Origin: Microbispora catharanthi
GTDB taxonomy: Bacteria > Actinomycetota > Actinomycetes > Streptosporangiales > Streptosporangiaceae
DNA length: 64,000 nucleotides
Assembly: GCF_006334915.2 (NCBI RefSeq)
Contig: NZ_VDMA02000012.1
Location: 186,001 to 250,000 of the forward strand
Direction: 5' to 3'
Positions 43,401-49,551 of the stretch are shown one piece after another (positions within the stretch are counted from its first letter, which is position 1; every line of letters begins with the position of its first letter). The notes under the pieces were generated by a model. It ran no database searches, had not been told where the DNA came from, and worked only from the letters and a program-made list of their open reading frames with translations. Made by a program: the position numbers and the translations under genes.

Positions 43401-45258
43401 CGGACGTGGTCGTTGTGCCCTTGCCCGACCAGATCAGACCCGACCCCTGGCCCGGCGTCGACGGATCATGCTCGACCTCCGCAGCAAGATAGGAGTTCGC
43501 GTCAAGACTGCCGAATGTGGTGGGCCTGATCTTCGCCCGGAATTCCGGTGTCAGCGTCCACGACGTCCACAGACCCGAGTTCGGCAGACCGGTAGTCGTC
43601 GTGACCTCCGACACCGCGGGTTTGGTTATGTCGATCTTGGAGGTCTGCCAGTCGGACCACGGCCCGTTCAGGCCGGTCGTCGTCACGGCCCGGACCCGCC
43701 ACCGCACCATCCAGCCGTCGGTCAGCTTGCCCGCCGGCACCTTGACGTAGGCGGAGGACGTGGACGAGGACGTCGGCGTCGTGCCCGTACCCGACCAGAT
43801 CAGACCCGACCCCTGACCCGGCACCGATGGATCGTGCTCCACCTCCGCACTCAGATAGGAGTACCGAGAGGAAACCCAGTCACTGATGTCGGCGTCGAAT
43901 CGCGGCGTCAGCGACCACAAGGTCCACAGCCCCGAGCCCTGCGTCCCGTCGGCCGACAGGTTCGACACCGTCGGCTTGAAGATGTCCACCTTGGCCGACT
44001 GCCAGTCGGACCAGGGCCCGGCCACACCCGTCGTCGTCACGGCCCGGACCCGCCACCGCACCATCCAGCCATCGGTCAGCTTGCCCTTCGGCATCGTGAC
44101 GGAGGCGTACGAGCTGGTCGAGGACGTCGCCGTCGTGCCCGTACCCGACCAGATCAGACCCGACCCTTGGCCTGGCGTCGACGGATCGTGCTCCACCTCC
44201 GCACTCAAGTATGAGTACCGGAACGGCATCGGGTCAGTGACCTTCGCCGAGAATTCCGGGGTCAGTGACGCCAATGTTGACACTCCCGCCTCCGGCCACG
44301 CCGACAAGTCCGATACCGCGGGCTTGAAGACGTCGATTTTCGCCGGCTGCCAGTCAGACCACGCGCCCTCTACGCCGCTCGTGGTGACACCACGGACCCG
44401 CCAGCGCACCAGCCAACCGTCCGTTAATTTTCCCGAAGGCACGCTGACGGAGGCGAACGACCCCGACGACGCCGAGGTCGTCCCCTTGCCCGAAGAGATC
44501 AGACCGGAGCCCTGCGCGGGCACCGAGGGATCGTGCTCGATCTCGTACCCGAGATAGGACGACCGATACAAGGGGTCGGTGACCTTCGCCTGGAAATACG
44601 GCGTCAACGACGACAGCGTCCATCCGTCCGAACCCTGGGTCCCCAAGGCCGAGAGGGATGACACGGAAGGAGCGTCACCCTCCGCCATGGCGGAGGCGAG
44701 GTTCGACGACCACCTTGTCGACGTTGCGGCAGACGCCACTCGGGTAACGACAAGCGTGGGTGACTCCGCAGCAGCGCCCTTGGCGGGGCGCACCTGCCTC
44801 ATCGACAAGCCCTGACTTTGGACGGCCTGCGGGGGGGCCGTCTCCTCGGGCTTCGCTTCCCTGAATTCGGCCGGCAGTGGCGGTGGAGACTTCAGACCGC
44901 CCTTGGCCGGCTCGTCCGACGGCGTGCGCGGCTTGTCCAGCGGAAGCCCACCTTCCGGGCGCTTCCCGTCGTCACTTGGACGCGGGCCGGGAATTCGCAG
45001 GTCTCTCGGTTCGGTGGCCGATGCATCGACCAGATGCGGCAGGCCCTGCGCCGAGCCCGACTGCTGCACCGGCGGGGCGTCGGCCGAGCCGGATGTGACG
45101 TTCGGCAAGTTCAGCACAACGCGCGGCGCGGAGACCGGGGCCGGAAATGCCGGAAGTTGTAACGTTCCAGGCAGAATCGCGATCACCGACACAGTCGTGA
45201 CACGCAGCAGCCATCGAGCCGGGCCGATCTTGCCCAGGCCGAACCCACTCCGTCGCAC
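34489..45258 (-). CDS. Giant secreted RHS-repeat protein with CX9C-array tip
   Basis: About 3,589 residues. The GTG at 45258 follows GGAGAGG and begins a signal-peptide-like segment (hydrophobic core then PVSA near residue 44); an ATG at 45288 lacks a binding site. Domains: Pro-rich linker (45-200), seven fibronectin-like repeats (about 203-1025), LamG-like domain 1 (about 1200-1405), LamG-like domain 2 (about 1565-1800), many RHS/YD repeats (about 1800-3130), and the RHS-associated core ending at DPDG (3206-3209). The variable tip follows: Lys-rich linker, Cys array (3263-3498), membrane-like segment (about 3505-3550) and a Trp-containing end. RHS proteins form shells that carry a C-terminal toxin. 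Here the tip matches no toxin family I know. The frame is intact. Confidence 0.93.
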   Translation of the reverse strand: MRRSGFGLGKIGPARWLLRVTTVSVIAILPGTLQLPAFPAPVSAPRVVLNLPNVTSGSADAPPVQQSGSAQGLPHLVDASATEPRDLRIPGPRPSDDGKRPEGGLPLDKPRTPSDEPAKGGLKSPPPLPAEFREAKPEETAPPQAVQSQGLSMRQVRPAKGAAAESPTLVVTRVASAATSTRWSSNLASAMAEGDAPSVSSLSALGTQGSDGWTLSSLTPYFQAKVTDPLYRSSYLGYEIEHDPSVPAQGSGLISSGKGTTSASSGSFASVSVPSGKLTDGWLVRWRVRGVTTSGVEGAWSDWQPAKIDVFKPAVSDLSAWPEAGVSTLASLTPEFSAKVTDPMPFRYSYLSAEVEHDPSTPGQGSGLIWSGTGTTATSSTSSYASVTMPKGKLTDGWMVRWRVRAVTTTGVAGPWSDWQSAKVDIFKPTVSNLSADGTQGSGLWTLWSLTPRFDADISDWVSSRYSYLSAEVEHDPSVPGQGSGLIWSGTGTTPTSSSTSSAYVKVPAGKLTDGWMVRWRVRAVTTTGLNGPWSDWQTSKIDITKPAVSEVTTTTGLPNSGLWTSWTLTPEFRAKIRPTTFGSLDANSYLAAEVEHDPSTPGQGSGLIWSGKGTTTTSADNPYASVTVPSGKLSDDWVVRWRVRGVTTKGLAGPWSDWQTMRVDVTKPVVSDIGVQGSQSGGLWTMWTLSQSFSAKITYNSILGLGPNAYLGAEIEHDPSVPNQGSGLIWSGTGTTATSSSSSYASVSMPAGKLTDGWLVRWRVRGVTTTGINGPWSEWQTAKIDVNKPAGTGLGVVPGTKTADDFWVLASSTPWLYTKVTTEGGLASYLGAEVEHDPSVPDQGSGLIWSGTGTKSYASGSNAWVQVPADKLSDGWLVRWRVRGVTTTGVTGPWSEWQSARVSVNRPAVAAVGITPGTAGVWSWTAQSLTPWLFAKVTDAQGRSSYLGVEVEHDPEAADQGSGQIWAGTGTAAYPSGSNAWTVIPAGKLTDGWRIRWRVRGVTMSGVNGPWSEWQRATVAGLPFQTFSPADNSQVSTLRPTLSAHAQSPVEAKVTYWFQICSGTKDHWTWCESSYDWSKNGTFTVPKDKLQWGKTYWWYAKAATSTVTVTSPWMSFTTTPEQGTVNSLLVTGTEGREFNYVNGDYTRSVTDLSVATPGPPLAVTRSYNSLDPRSDGAFGSGWSTRWDMRIQDEGQAISYPSMVGHWRLGDLLGSVFAADASGRRFNAALSAGTSPVQGKIGGAIATSGGAVATAPGPVLRTDDSYTVASWLRLDDRSGSYQVARQNGDNGAPYYLGVDQATGQLKFATYASDTAGSTSTSVLSGVNAPVGQWFHVAGVYDKAAGSISLYLNGDLMKTATGVPAGWNATGTTVLGSDVKGAIDDLRMFQKALSSAEIQGLAAIKTITPPATVLITYPDGTQQRFASKGDGTYASPPGTFATLVSLDDGGWRLMDRSATSYWFDTSGRLTKVSDRRDRTQDLAYGTDGKLLKVTATGGRSLTFGWTGAHVTSVATDPVDGAPISWTYEYDGDKLVKVCPPAAGGACTTYTYTDASHYRSVVLDSMPTGYWRLGGTATALRSKVPSSGGLDFGASDGMLRGTTANATAGVTGALAGTADTAMTFAGTAGSAYVSLPEATVSGLGGSLSVEAWFKTTGSGTILGYQNSYEDDPDSYGLGIYVGTDGKLRGQFWNGTIAPITTPGKVNDGNWHHVVLSGAEDIQTLFLDGQPVGGVAGKITHTVSSEMWDTRIGAGYGGPSWPFTTASFTAFPFAGSIDEVAVYNRPLGLGTVRTHYAARLAQPLLTKETQPSGRVHAENTYNADGGRLTTHTDDDGGIWKLSDLVYAKESTTQISATATVTDPHNGTLTYVTNALRGYQVVSTTDQLGKTTRYAYDVGGFPAKVTDPNGNATDVSYNARGNPVAKKTCRSSDTCFTEYYSYYLNADDPFDPRNDQPTAYRDGRSASAADDTYAVTMTYNTHGEPTKKTVPATSDFPQGRSQITAYTDGTEPAVGGGTTPAGLVKSAKDFKGNETTYAYTANGDLAQETGPSGLIKKYGYDPIGRMVERSDISQANPEGVTTEFTYSRRGLLTTVTGAAVRNEVADVTHTLRQSFTYDADGNQLSVSVSDLTGGDAERTTAHTYDSYGRVDSVTGPEGGVERYEYDHKGQKVSYTDTRGSVYNYTYTPREELATVILRGWRGSPVDPQSATDVVMESYAYDPAGRRAAKTDAMGRISSYTYYADGLPAQTIASGVSLNGSSSERDVILDERVYDPAGHLTRQITDGGVLRVDAVYDEAGRLTSHTTDPAALARKTAYRYDANDNIIEIGRSAAGTDRTEVTEYAYDAADQPIRQVVHNNGQDLVTTLTVDDRGLITAITDPRGNVSGATAADYTTDIRYDVAGNRVEVKLPQVQIERYGIAAAPARPTTWVGYNTFGDQTHLLDPEGQKVVSAFDRAGRMVSQTMPAYTPPGGQTITPMVTAEYDLAGQQVSATDARGHTTTALYDGLGRKVRVTNPSVGGAAGGITTYGYDLLGEAISQTDPTGARWEATYDDLGRQITTTTFERRPTVAAYVTRLEYDDAGNLTKVTRPGGDVANRAYNAAGEMTSHTDGLGNSTTFGYDLTGRVAKTTNPLGVSTTAGFDQAGRQIEAADIDADGTVLRARTFGYDAAGNQISQTTASGHTTTRVYDAANRIVEQHEPVSATETINTSFGYDASGRQTRSTDGRGNSTYATYNSLGLVESVIEPITTAHPNVPDRTWTTIYDEAGNQITSLLPGGVKVERTFDELNRLVKQTGSGGEAATEDKHFTYDLAGRLTSADELAFSLNDRGLLLKSSGPDGDISAYAYDADNRLVQRVDATGMASFTWDDADRLTGMTDPVTSSAIEYGYDKAARVTSMVYGANGTRRSFSYDALNRLTKDELKSGQDSPIASIDYGYDADNNMTSKATTGTAGAGNNTYTYDWANRLTSWIAPDGKTTDYGWDAAGNRIRAGDKTYTYDERNRLISGDGYTYTYTARGTLAEASNGKVEITKFDAFDRLVQDGAVTYDYDALDRMATRSDGEQTLKFAYDGQTNNLVGVTDSGNVKKAAYGRDAFGRTVSLSDGGGGQLAFSDLHGDLIGAFTADGTALIDSVAYNPFGEVIAQTGAPHGIGYQGGYTDPSTKKVNMAARWYQPATGSFVSRDTATLTADPSVQLNRYTYANDNPLTNTDPDGHKAKTATVSGGLAKVKTKTKTVTVQPATSCAKKKGKEKQTCLVETEVKQDHKRCVKDYGQGGCSWAENEYRDCRAEHSKKYCAATKDVYGDCLAIGYGNKTCQYGVSAYAECRGVHIDADICRDTASVAIKCRAGGYGKRTCDDTTVAYRTCLNGRKTNMSEGRSVCGDNESHYRQCRTERDADMCNSWSSNYLACRDQAKMHDDKSCTSFAETYFQCRSSKKYGAHNDPFCGEMMSGLLGCWKENKPGACWWYDDMYLECAKKNKSERACMQGNGMTGKVCDKKNKNCVYHLDNGLTNLVTTAAAVGGAFILAACGVAGVHLITFICEAGAAVIEFGAWKLSTKNKGKGVWIKVGDPQIIWDWSGVPIPAPGDITVGSQ
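34609..34746 (-). other. Predicted membrane segment in the RHS tip
   Basis: The stretch after the Cys array is strongly hydrophobic: LVTTAAAVGGAFILAACGVA followed closely by GVHLITFICEAGAAVIEF. This is long enough for one or two membrane passes. The final 40 residues are polar again and contain VWIKVGDPQIIWDWSG. The position at the extreme end of a secreted RHS protein suggests insertion into a target membrane, or anchoring; both are inferences. Confidence 0.6.
34765..35472 (-). repeat. Tandem CX9C Cys-rich helical array in the RHS tip
   Basis: This encodes 24 cysteines in 236 residues (about 3263-3498 of the RHS protein). They fall into ten units of the form C-x9-C, nine residues between cysteines each time, joined by spacers of 8-14 residues. 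Eight of the ten have Tyr at the seventh position (C-x6-Y-x2-C), for example CSWAENEYRDC, CAATKDVYGDC, CDDTTVAYRTC and CWWYDDMYLEC. The pattern is that of twin-CX9C disulfide helix hairpins known from mitochondrial proteins, here in a long bacterial tandem. GC is visibly lower here than in the chromosome around it. Confidence 0.9.
42185..44650 (-). repeat. Seven tandem fibronectin-like repeats, about 350 bp each
   Basis: Seven copies of a 115-122-residue unit in the N-terminal part of the RHS protein. Each has a conserved centre (AEVEHDPS then GSGLIWSG) and ends with VRWRVRGVTT and GPWSDWQ. The EHDP codons recur at about 42395, 42745, 43103, 43465, 43832, 44185 and 44530. Long stretches are nearly identical at DNA level, pointing to recent duplication or gene conversion. 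The units probably form an extended beta-rich stalk; an eighth, degenerate copy follows. Confidence 0.85.
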
Positions 45259-45681
45259 CCCGTCCACCTCTCCGTCGGCACGCAACATGCTGCGCGCACG
45301 GCGCCCATGCGAAGCAGAGCTTCAGGAGAGGCTCGGCGACACCGGAGCGATCTTCAGCAAAGTGATCAAAAGGTACCTGCCGACGATCATGACGTAAAGA
45401 GGGCATAAAATTTGCTTTGCCGCATTACCCAAACCGCTGGCGGTCGCTCAGCCCCTGTGGACCTCGCCGATCTGCGACATCACCCTCATGACACAAGCTT
45501 GATCACGGGACGGATGCGTGCGATTACCTGCGATAAGACGTCTTGCTGTGACCTCAACCCGACATTCGGGTGTTCCTAATTCCGCAGCCCTCCGATCGTG
45601 CATACTCAGGGCGAAGGTCCGCCGGACGCGCTCACGCACTTTTCCGCCTTTCGGCATCGGCGGCATGGCCGGGGGTGGCCG
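45259..45681. other. 423-bp non-coding region upstream of the RHS gene
   Basis: It lies between the RHS start and the stop of the WD40 gene, both on the minus strand. Its GC is lower than the surroundings, with AT-rich patches such as GGCATAAAATTTGC near 45400. It should carry the RHS promoter and any terminator for the WD40 operon. I see no convincing gene or clear inverted repeat in it. Confidence 0.6.
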
Positions 45682-47079
45682 TCAGAGCTGCGAGCACGGC
45701 GCGATGTCCTCCGCTTCGTCGAGAGCGGGCGGCCAGGCATGTCCGTCCATCCAGCGGTCCCACCACTGCCGGTCGACGTGCTGGAAATATCGCGGGCCGT
45801 CGCAGAAGGTCCGTAGTGGATCCTCGCCGACCCCTGCGATGTTCCAGGTGAAAGCACCCCACCTCGGCGTGGCCATCATCACCGTCGTCCCGGATGCGGC
45901 CATGGCGACGCCGTTCGCAAGCGTGGCAGGCCCCTTGAGAGTGGCCGTCCGCACCGGACGCGACCGATCCCGCAGATCCCAGAGCATCGTCAGTCCGCCG
46001 AACCCGCTCGTCATGGCGGTCTTCCCGTCCGCCGCCAGCGCCACGTTGTAGACCTCCGACATGCGGGCGGGCAGAGTCGCCAGGTGAACGGGCCTCGCCG
46101 GTGTGGACAGGTCCCACATGTGCGCCCCGTTGCGCCGATCGACGTCTGTCAGCCCACCCACCAGAGCGGTGCGTCCGTCGGCGCTGAGCGCGACGCCCTC
46201 GACGGTGGAGCCGGGCCGGTCCAACGTCGCCAGTCGAACCGGCCGAGCCCGGTCGGTGACGTCCCATACGACGCCGCTACCTCCCGCCGCGGACACGACC
46301 GTGCGCCCGTCGGCGCTCATCGCCAGACCCCCGACGCGCGACTTCGCACCGCGCAGCTCGGACAACCGGACCGGATGGGACTTCCTGGTCAGATCCCACA
46401 GGGTGACGTCGCCGTTCTCGGTGCCGGCCACCGCGGTGCGCCCGTCCGCGGCCAGCGCCACCTTCGTGACCCCGTTGACCACATCGCCCACCACCATTCC
46501 CCCGGCCTTGACCGGGCGGCGTGGATGGGTCAGATCCCAGACGCTCATCGAGCCATCATCACTGCCGGCGGTCAGCGCGACTTTTCCGTCCGGCGTCAAC
46601 GCGATCGCGGTCACCCAGCCTTCGTGATCTTTGAGAGCGGAGATATCGCTTGCTTCGACACTGTCGTCCATTTCGGACGACAATTCCCAAATCTTCACGC
46701 CGGTGTGGAGGTCACTCGTGATCGCCAGACTTCCGTCGGCGCTTATCGCCACCGAGTCGACGTTCACGGTGCCGAAAACGACGCTGCGACGGTGGAGGAG
46801 CAACGTGTCGGCCAGGCTCGCCCGGGTGACCTCGTCCGGCCGGATCGACACGGCCGCCGCACCCAGCAACGCCGCGTCTTCCGGCCGGGACTCGCGCAAC
46901 TCCGCGCCGCGGAGAGCGAGCTCGTACGCCGCGGCGATTCGCGACGTGTTCTCGTACCGACGGAATGCGACGGCCGTACCCGCGGCAAGCAATCCGGCCG
47001 TCAGGACCAGGACGACGAGGGCCGCGCGGGATGATTTTCTCGGGAAACGCGGCTTCGCGTCGCCGGATTCGGCGTCCAT
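45682..47079 (-). CDS. Membrane-anchored WD40-repeat protein
   Basis: A 465-residue protein with a basic N-terminus, one membrane helix (about 18-40) and a helical stretch (AYELALRGAELRESRPEDAALLGAAAV) of the kind that follows the membrane segment in nSTAND-WD40 proteins. About seven WD40-like blades follow, each with ADGR/PDGK turns and VWDLT/LWDL endings. The protein ends in a Cys-containing tail. No NTPase or protease effector domain is present, so it looks like the sensor half of such a protein or a scaffold. GAGGAG precedes the ATG. The 3-TM gene lies 10 nt upstream. Confidence 0.85.
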   Translation of the reverse strand: MDAESGDAKPRFPRKSSRAALVVLVLTAGLLAAGTAVAFRRYENTSRIAAAYELALRGAELRESRPEDAALLGAAAVSIRPDEVTRASLADTLLLHRRSVVFGTVNVDSVAISADGSLAITSDLHTGVKIWELSSEMDDSVEASDISALKDHEGWVTAIALTPDGKVALTAGSDDGSMSVWDLTHPRRPVKAGGMVVGDVVNGVTKVALAADGRTAVAGTENGDVTLWDLTRKSHPVRLSELRGAKSRVGGLAMSADGRTVVSAAGGSGVVWDVTDRARPVRLATLDRPGSTVEGVALSADGRTALVGGLTDVDRRNGAHMWDLSTPARPVHLATLPARMSEVYNVALAADGKTAMTSGFGGLTMLWDLRDRSRPVRTATLKGPATLANGVAMAASGTTVMMATPRWGAFTWNIAGVGEDPLRTFCDGPRYFQHVDRQWWDRWMDGHAWPPALDEAEDIAPCSQL

Positions 47080-47089
47080 CACCTTCTCC

Positions 47090-47491
47090 TCAGCAAAGAC
47101 GCAGGCCCGCGGCGTGGACGTCATGGACGACGATCACGGCCGACGCGGCGATCGCGAGGGTCAAGCTCAGCAGGAGCGCCCTTCCCCAGTGACACCACCC
47201 GAGGAATGCGAATCTCCGCGAGGCGGCATCCAGCAGCACGACGGAAATGACGGAGACGAACGCGATGGCCCCGAACACCAGGACCCTCTCCATCAGCCAC
47301 AGGAATCCCGCGAACTTCTCCGGGGCGTTGAGGCTCCCCGTGCAGTTCAGCTGCATTCTTGTGACGAGGCGCGCGTCCAGGACGGGTCCGCCGAGGCCGA
47401 TCCCCAGAGCGAGCAGCGCCGCACTCCCGCATCCGTGGAGTGGCCGCTCCTCTTCCTCGTCACCGTCATGGGTGATGGAAACTCTTCGCAA
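47090..47491 (-). CDS. Small membrane protein upstream of the WD40 gene
   Basis: An unrecognised protein of up to 133 residues with three hydrophobic helices: LLALGIGLGGPVLDARL, VLVFGAIAFVSVISVVLLDAA, and LLLSLTLAIAASAVIVVHDVH. The N-terminal region is acidic (DGDEEEERP). The only start giving this length is TTG 47491, without a strong Shine-Dalgarno, so the true start could be downstream. It ends 10 nt before the WD40 start, so the two are probably cotranscribed and may act together at the membrane. Confidence 0.55.
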   Translation of the reverse strand: MRRVSITHDGDEEEERPLHGCGSAALLALGIGLGGPVLDARLVTRMQLNCTGSLNAPEKFAGFLWLMERVLVFGAIAFVSVISVVLLDAASRRFAFLGWCHWGRALLLSLTLAIAASAVIVVHDVHAAGLRLC

Positions 47492-47655
47492 TCGCGGCCC
47501 GATCGGCTCGATGAATCAGAGGGCGATTTTGATCTTACGGCACGAGCCGTCGGTCGAATAGATCAACGAAAAGCCGCCCTACGCCAATTGACGCACATCT
47601 TCCAGGCGTCGAGCATGCGGATTCCCGGACATCCTCCCAGAGGCCGGCCGTACGG

Positions 47656-48312
47656 TCAGGAGGGGTACCCGTAGCGGCCGTGGAGGCGGACGAAGCGGGC
47701 CAGCGTGAGGACCTGACGCGGTTCGAGGCCGATGACGGTGCGCTCGAACAACACGACCTCCTCGCGGCCGCCCGTGCCGATGGGCTGCACCAGGCGACCG
47801 CCGAGCCGCAACTGCTCGACCAGCGGCGCGGGGACCGTGGGAAAGGCGGCCGAGACGATGACGGCGTCGTAAGGGGCGTGCCCGGGCACCCCCTGGCCGC
47901 CGTCGCCGACGCGCACCTCCGCGTTGCGGATGCCCTGCCGGGCGAGGTTGCGGCGAGCCCCGCGCACGAGGTCGGGCCACAACTCGACGCTGACCACGTC
48001 GGCGGCCATGCGGGCGAGCAGCGCGGTCTGGTAGCCGAGACCGCTGCCGACCTCCAGCACGTGCTCCCGGCCGGTGAGTCCCAGTCCCTCGATCATCGTG
48101 GCCGACAGCGACGGCTGGGTCGTCACCTGCCCGTGCGCGATGGGGATCGGCACGTCCTCGTACGCGTGGGCGATGTGCTCGGTGGGGACGAAACCGGCCC
48201 TCGGGGTCGAGCGCACGGCCTGGAGCAGGCGCTCGTCACGCACGCCCACCGCCCGGACGGCCCGGACGAGGTCTTCGGGACAGGCGGCTGCGGTCACGTC
48301 CACCACGCTCAA
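47656..48312 (-). CDS. pcm: Protein-L-isoaspartate O-methyltransferase
   Basis: A 218-residue PCMT-family enzyme, which repairs isoaspartyl residues by SAM-dependent carboxyl methylation. The family pattern is clear: FVPTEHIAHAYEDVPIPI, then GQVTTQPSLSATMIEGL (substrate loop), motif I VLEVGSGLGYQTALLA and VVSVELWPDL. The start is uncertain: TTG at 48312 or a nearby GTG. Some actinomycete PCMT homologues act instead in peptide natural-product pathways, but nothing nearby supports that here. Confidence 0.88.
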   Translation of the reverse strand: MSVVDVTAAACPEDLVRAVRAVGVRDERLLQAVRSTPRAGFVPTEHIAHAYEDVPIPIAHGQVTTQPSLSATMIEGLGLTGREHVLEVGSGLGYQTALLARMAADVVSVELWPDLVRGARRNLARQGIRNAEVRVGDGGQGVPGHAPYDAVIVSAAFPTVPAPLVEQLRLGGRLVQPIGTGGREEVVLFERTVIGLEPRQVLTLARFVRLHGRYGYPS

Positions 48313-48389
48313 GTTCAGACGGTGAGCGGCGCCGTCCCCATCCGCGGCCCGCTCACCCTCGGTGATGCCCCCTCAGCCGCGCCGGAACC

Positions 48390-48956
48390 TCAGCCCGCGT
48401 CGGTGGTGAAGGTCACCTCCGCCGTGCCGACGGTCCCCGCGCGGCGGCCGGGGGCGCTCTGCCACTGCCAGTAGAGGTTCGTGTGCGCGATCACCTGCTC
48501 CGGAGCCGGCGCGCCGTAGGCGGTGAGGTCCTCGGTGGTGTGCGCGTCGCCGACCAGCGTCACGTCGTACCCACGGACGAAGGCCCCATGGAGGGTCGAG
48601 CGGATGCACGCGTCGGTCTGGGCGCCGGTGACGACGAGACGGCCCACCCCGCGCTCGGCGAGCAGCGCCTCCAGGCCGGTGTCCTCGAACGAGTCGCCGT
48701 ACCTCTTGTGGACGAGCGGCTCCGCGTCCTGGCGGATCAGCTCAGGCACGTACTGCCAGTTCTCACTCCCCTGCTGGAGATCGTGGTCGTCGGAGTGCTG
48801 CACCCAGATCACCGGCACGTCCTCCGCGCGGGCCTTGCCGACCAGGGTGTCGATGTTCGCGATGACGGCGTCGCGGTTGGGGGCGCCCGCCACCACCCCG
48901 TTCTGCACGTCGATGACCAGCAGCGCGGTGTTCGGGCGATCGGCAAGAGTCGTCAT
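48390..48956 (-). CDS. Isochorismatase-like cysteine hydrolase
   Basis: A 188-residue hydrolase with the isochorismatase/nicotinamidase fold. The catalytic Asp lies in LLVIDVQNGVV, a Lys in LVHKRYGDSF and the Cys in VTGAQTDACIRST, so the triad is complete. Possible reactions include amide hydrolysis of small molecules; the substrate is unknown. The ATG at 48956 is preferred; the frame extends upstream past the NsrR-type operator and cannot be coding there. It is divergent from nsrR, whose operator lies about 55 bp upstream. Confidence 0.9.
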   Translation of the reverse strand: MTTLADRPNTALLVIDVQNGVVAGAPNRDAVIANIDTLVGKARAEDVPVIWVQHSDDHDLQQGSENWQYVPELIRQDAEPLVHKRYGDSFEDTGLEALLAERGVGRLVVTGAQTDACIRSTLHGAFVRGYDVTLVGDAHTTEDLTAYGAPAPEQVIAHTNLYWQWQSAPGRRAGTVGTAEVTFTTDAG

Positions 48957-49010
48957 GGGGTCCACCCTAGAACCGGCCACCGACAACTTCGCTCCCGTAC
49001 GTAGCACCCC

Positions 49011-49035
49011 AAATTGGAGTGCTACATACCGATTT
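49011..49035. promoter_or_regulatory. NsrR operator upstream of nsrR
   Basis: AAATT (49011-49015) and GATTT (49031-49035) bracket a 25-bp site that also has ATACC at 49026-49030. It has the same length and layout as the site upstream of hmp at 49517-49541, including the ATACC block. A -10-like GATAGC follows at 49036-49041. NsrR probably autoregulates here, as in Streptomyces coelicolor. Confidence 0.7.
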
Positions 49036-49049
49036 GATAGCGTCAGGGT

Positions 49050-49478
49050 GTGCGGTTGACGAAGTTCACGGACCTGGCCCTGCGCGTCACCATGCGCCTG
49101 GCGGTCCTGGAACCGGGGGCATCGCTCACCACCCGCCAGGTGGCCGACGCGATGGTGATCCCCTACAACCACACCGCCAAGGCCATCGCCCGCCTGCAGC
49201 ACCTCGGCGTCGTGGAGGCCCGCCGGGGACGCGGGGGCGGCCTGGAGCTGACCGAGTTCGGCCGTACGGCCTCGATCGGCTGGCTGGTCCGCGAACTGGA
49301 GGGAGAGGAGGAGGTCGTCACCTGCGAGGGGGAGATCCCCTGTCCGCTGCGGGCCGTCTGCAGCCTGCGCGGCGCGCTGCGCGCGGCACAGCAGGCCTTC
49401 TACGCCTCCCTCGATCCGATCACCGTGGATCAGCTGGCCTCCTCGTCGTCGAGGCCGGTGCTACTCAGTCTCTCCTGA
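49050..49478 (+). CDS. nsrR: NsrR, nitric-oxide-sensing Rrf2-family repressor
   Basis: A 142-residue Rrf2 regulator with a winged helix (about 1-75). Three cysteines at 92, 98 and 104, in the spacing C-x5-C-x5-C, match those that hold the [4Fe-4S] cluster in Streptomyces NsrR. Nitric oxide destroys the cluster and releases DNA. It is followed directly by the flavohemoglobin gene, and near-identical 25-bp sites stand before both genes. The GTG start lies about 8 bp after the probable -10, so it may be leaderless. Confidence 0.93.
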   Translation: MRLTKFTDLALRVTMRLAVLEPGASLTTRQVADAMVIPYNHTAKAIARLQHLGVVEARRGRGGGLELTEFGRTASIGWLVRELEGEEEVVTCEGEIPCPLRAVCSLRGALRAAQQAFYASLDPITVDQLASSSSRPVLLSLS

Positions 49479-49516
49479 CCTGCATCAATGGGAAGAACCA
49501 GCAGGTTCGTGGCGTT

Positions 49517-49541
49517 AAATTTGCATATTAGATACCAATTT
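49517..49541. promoter_or_regulatory. NsrR operator at the hmp promoter
   Basis: AAATT (49517-49521) and AATTT (49537-49541) are exact inverted arms of a 25-bp site whose interior has GCATATTAGATACC. It ends next to the GGAGG Shine-Dalgarno of hmp, so bound NsrR would block transcription. It resembles the Streptomyces NsrR sites in its AA...ATAT...TACCAATT pattern as I recall them. Confidence 0.8.
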
Positions 49542-49551
49542 GGAGGATGCC

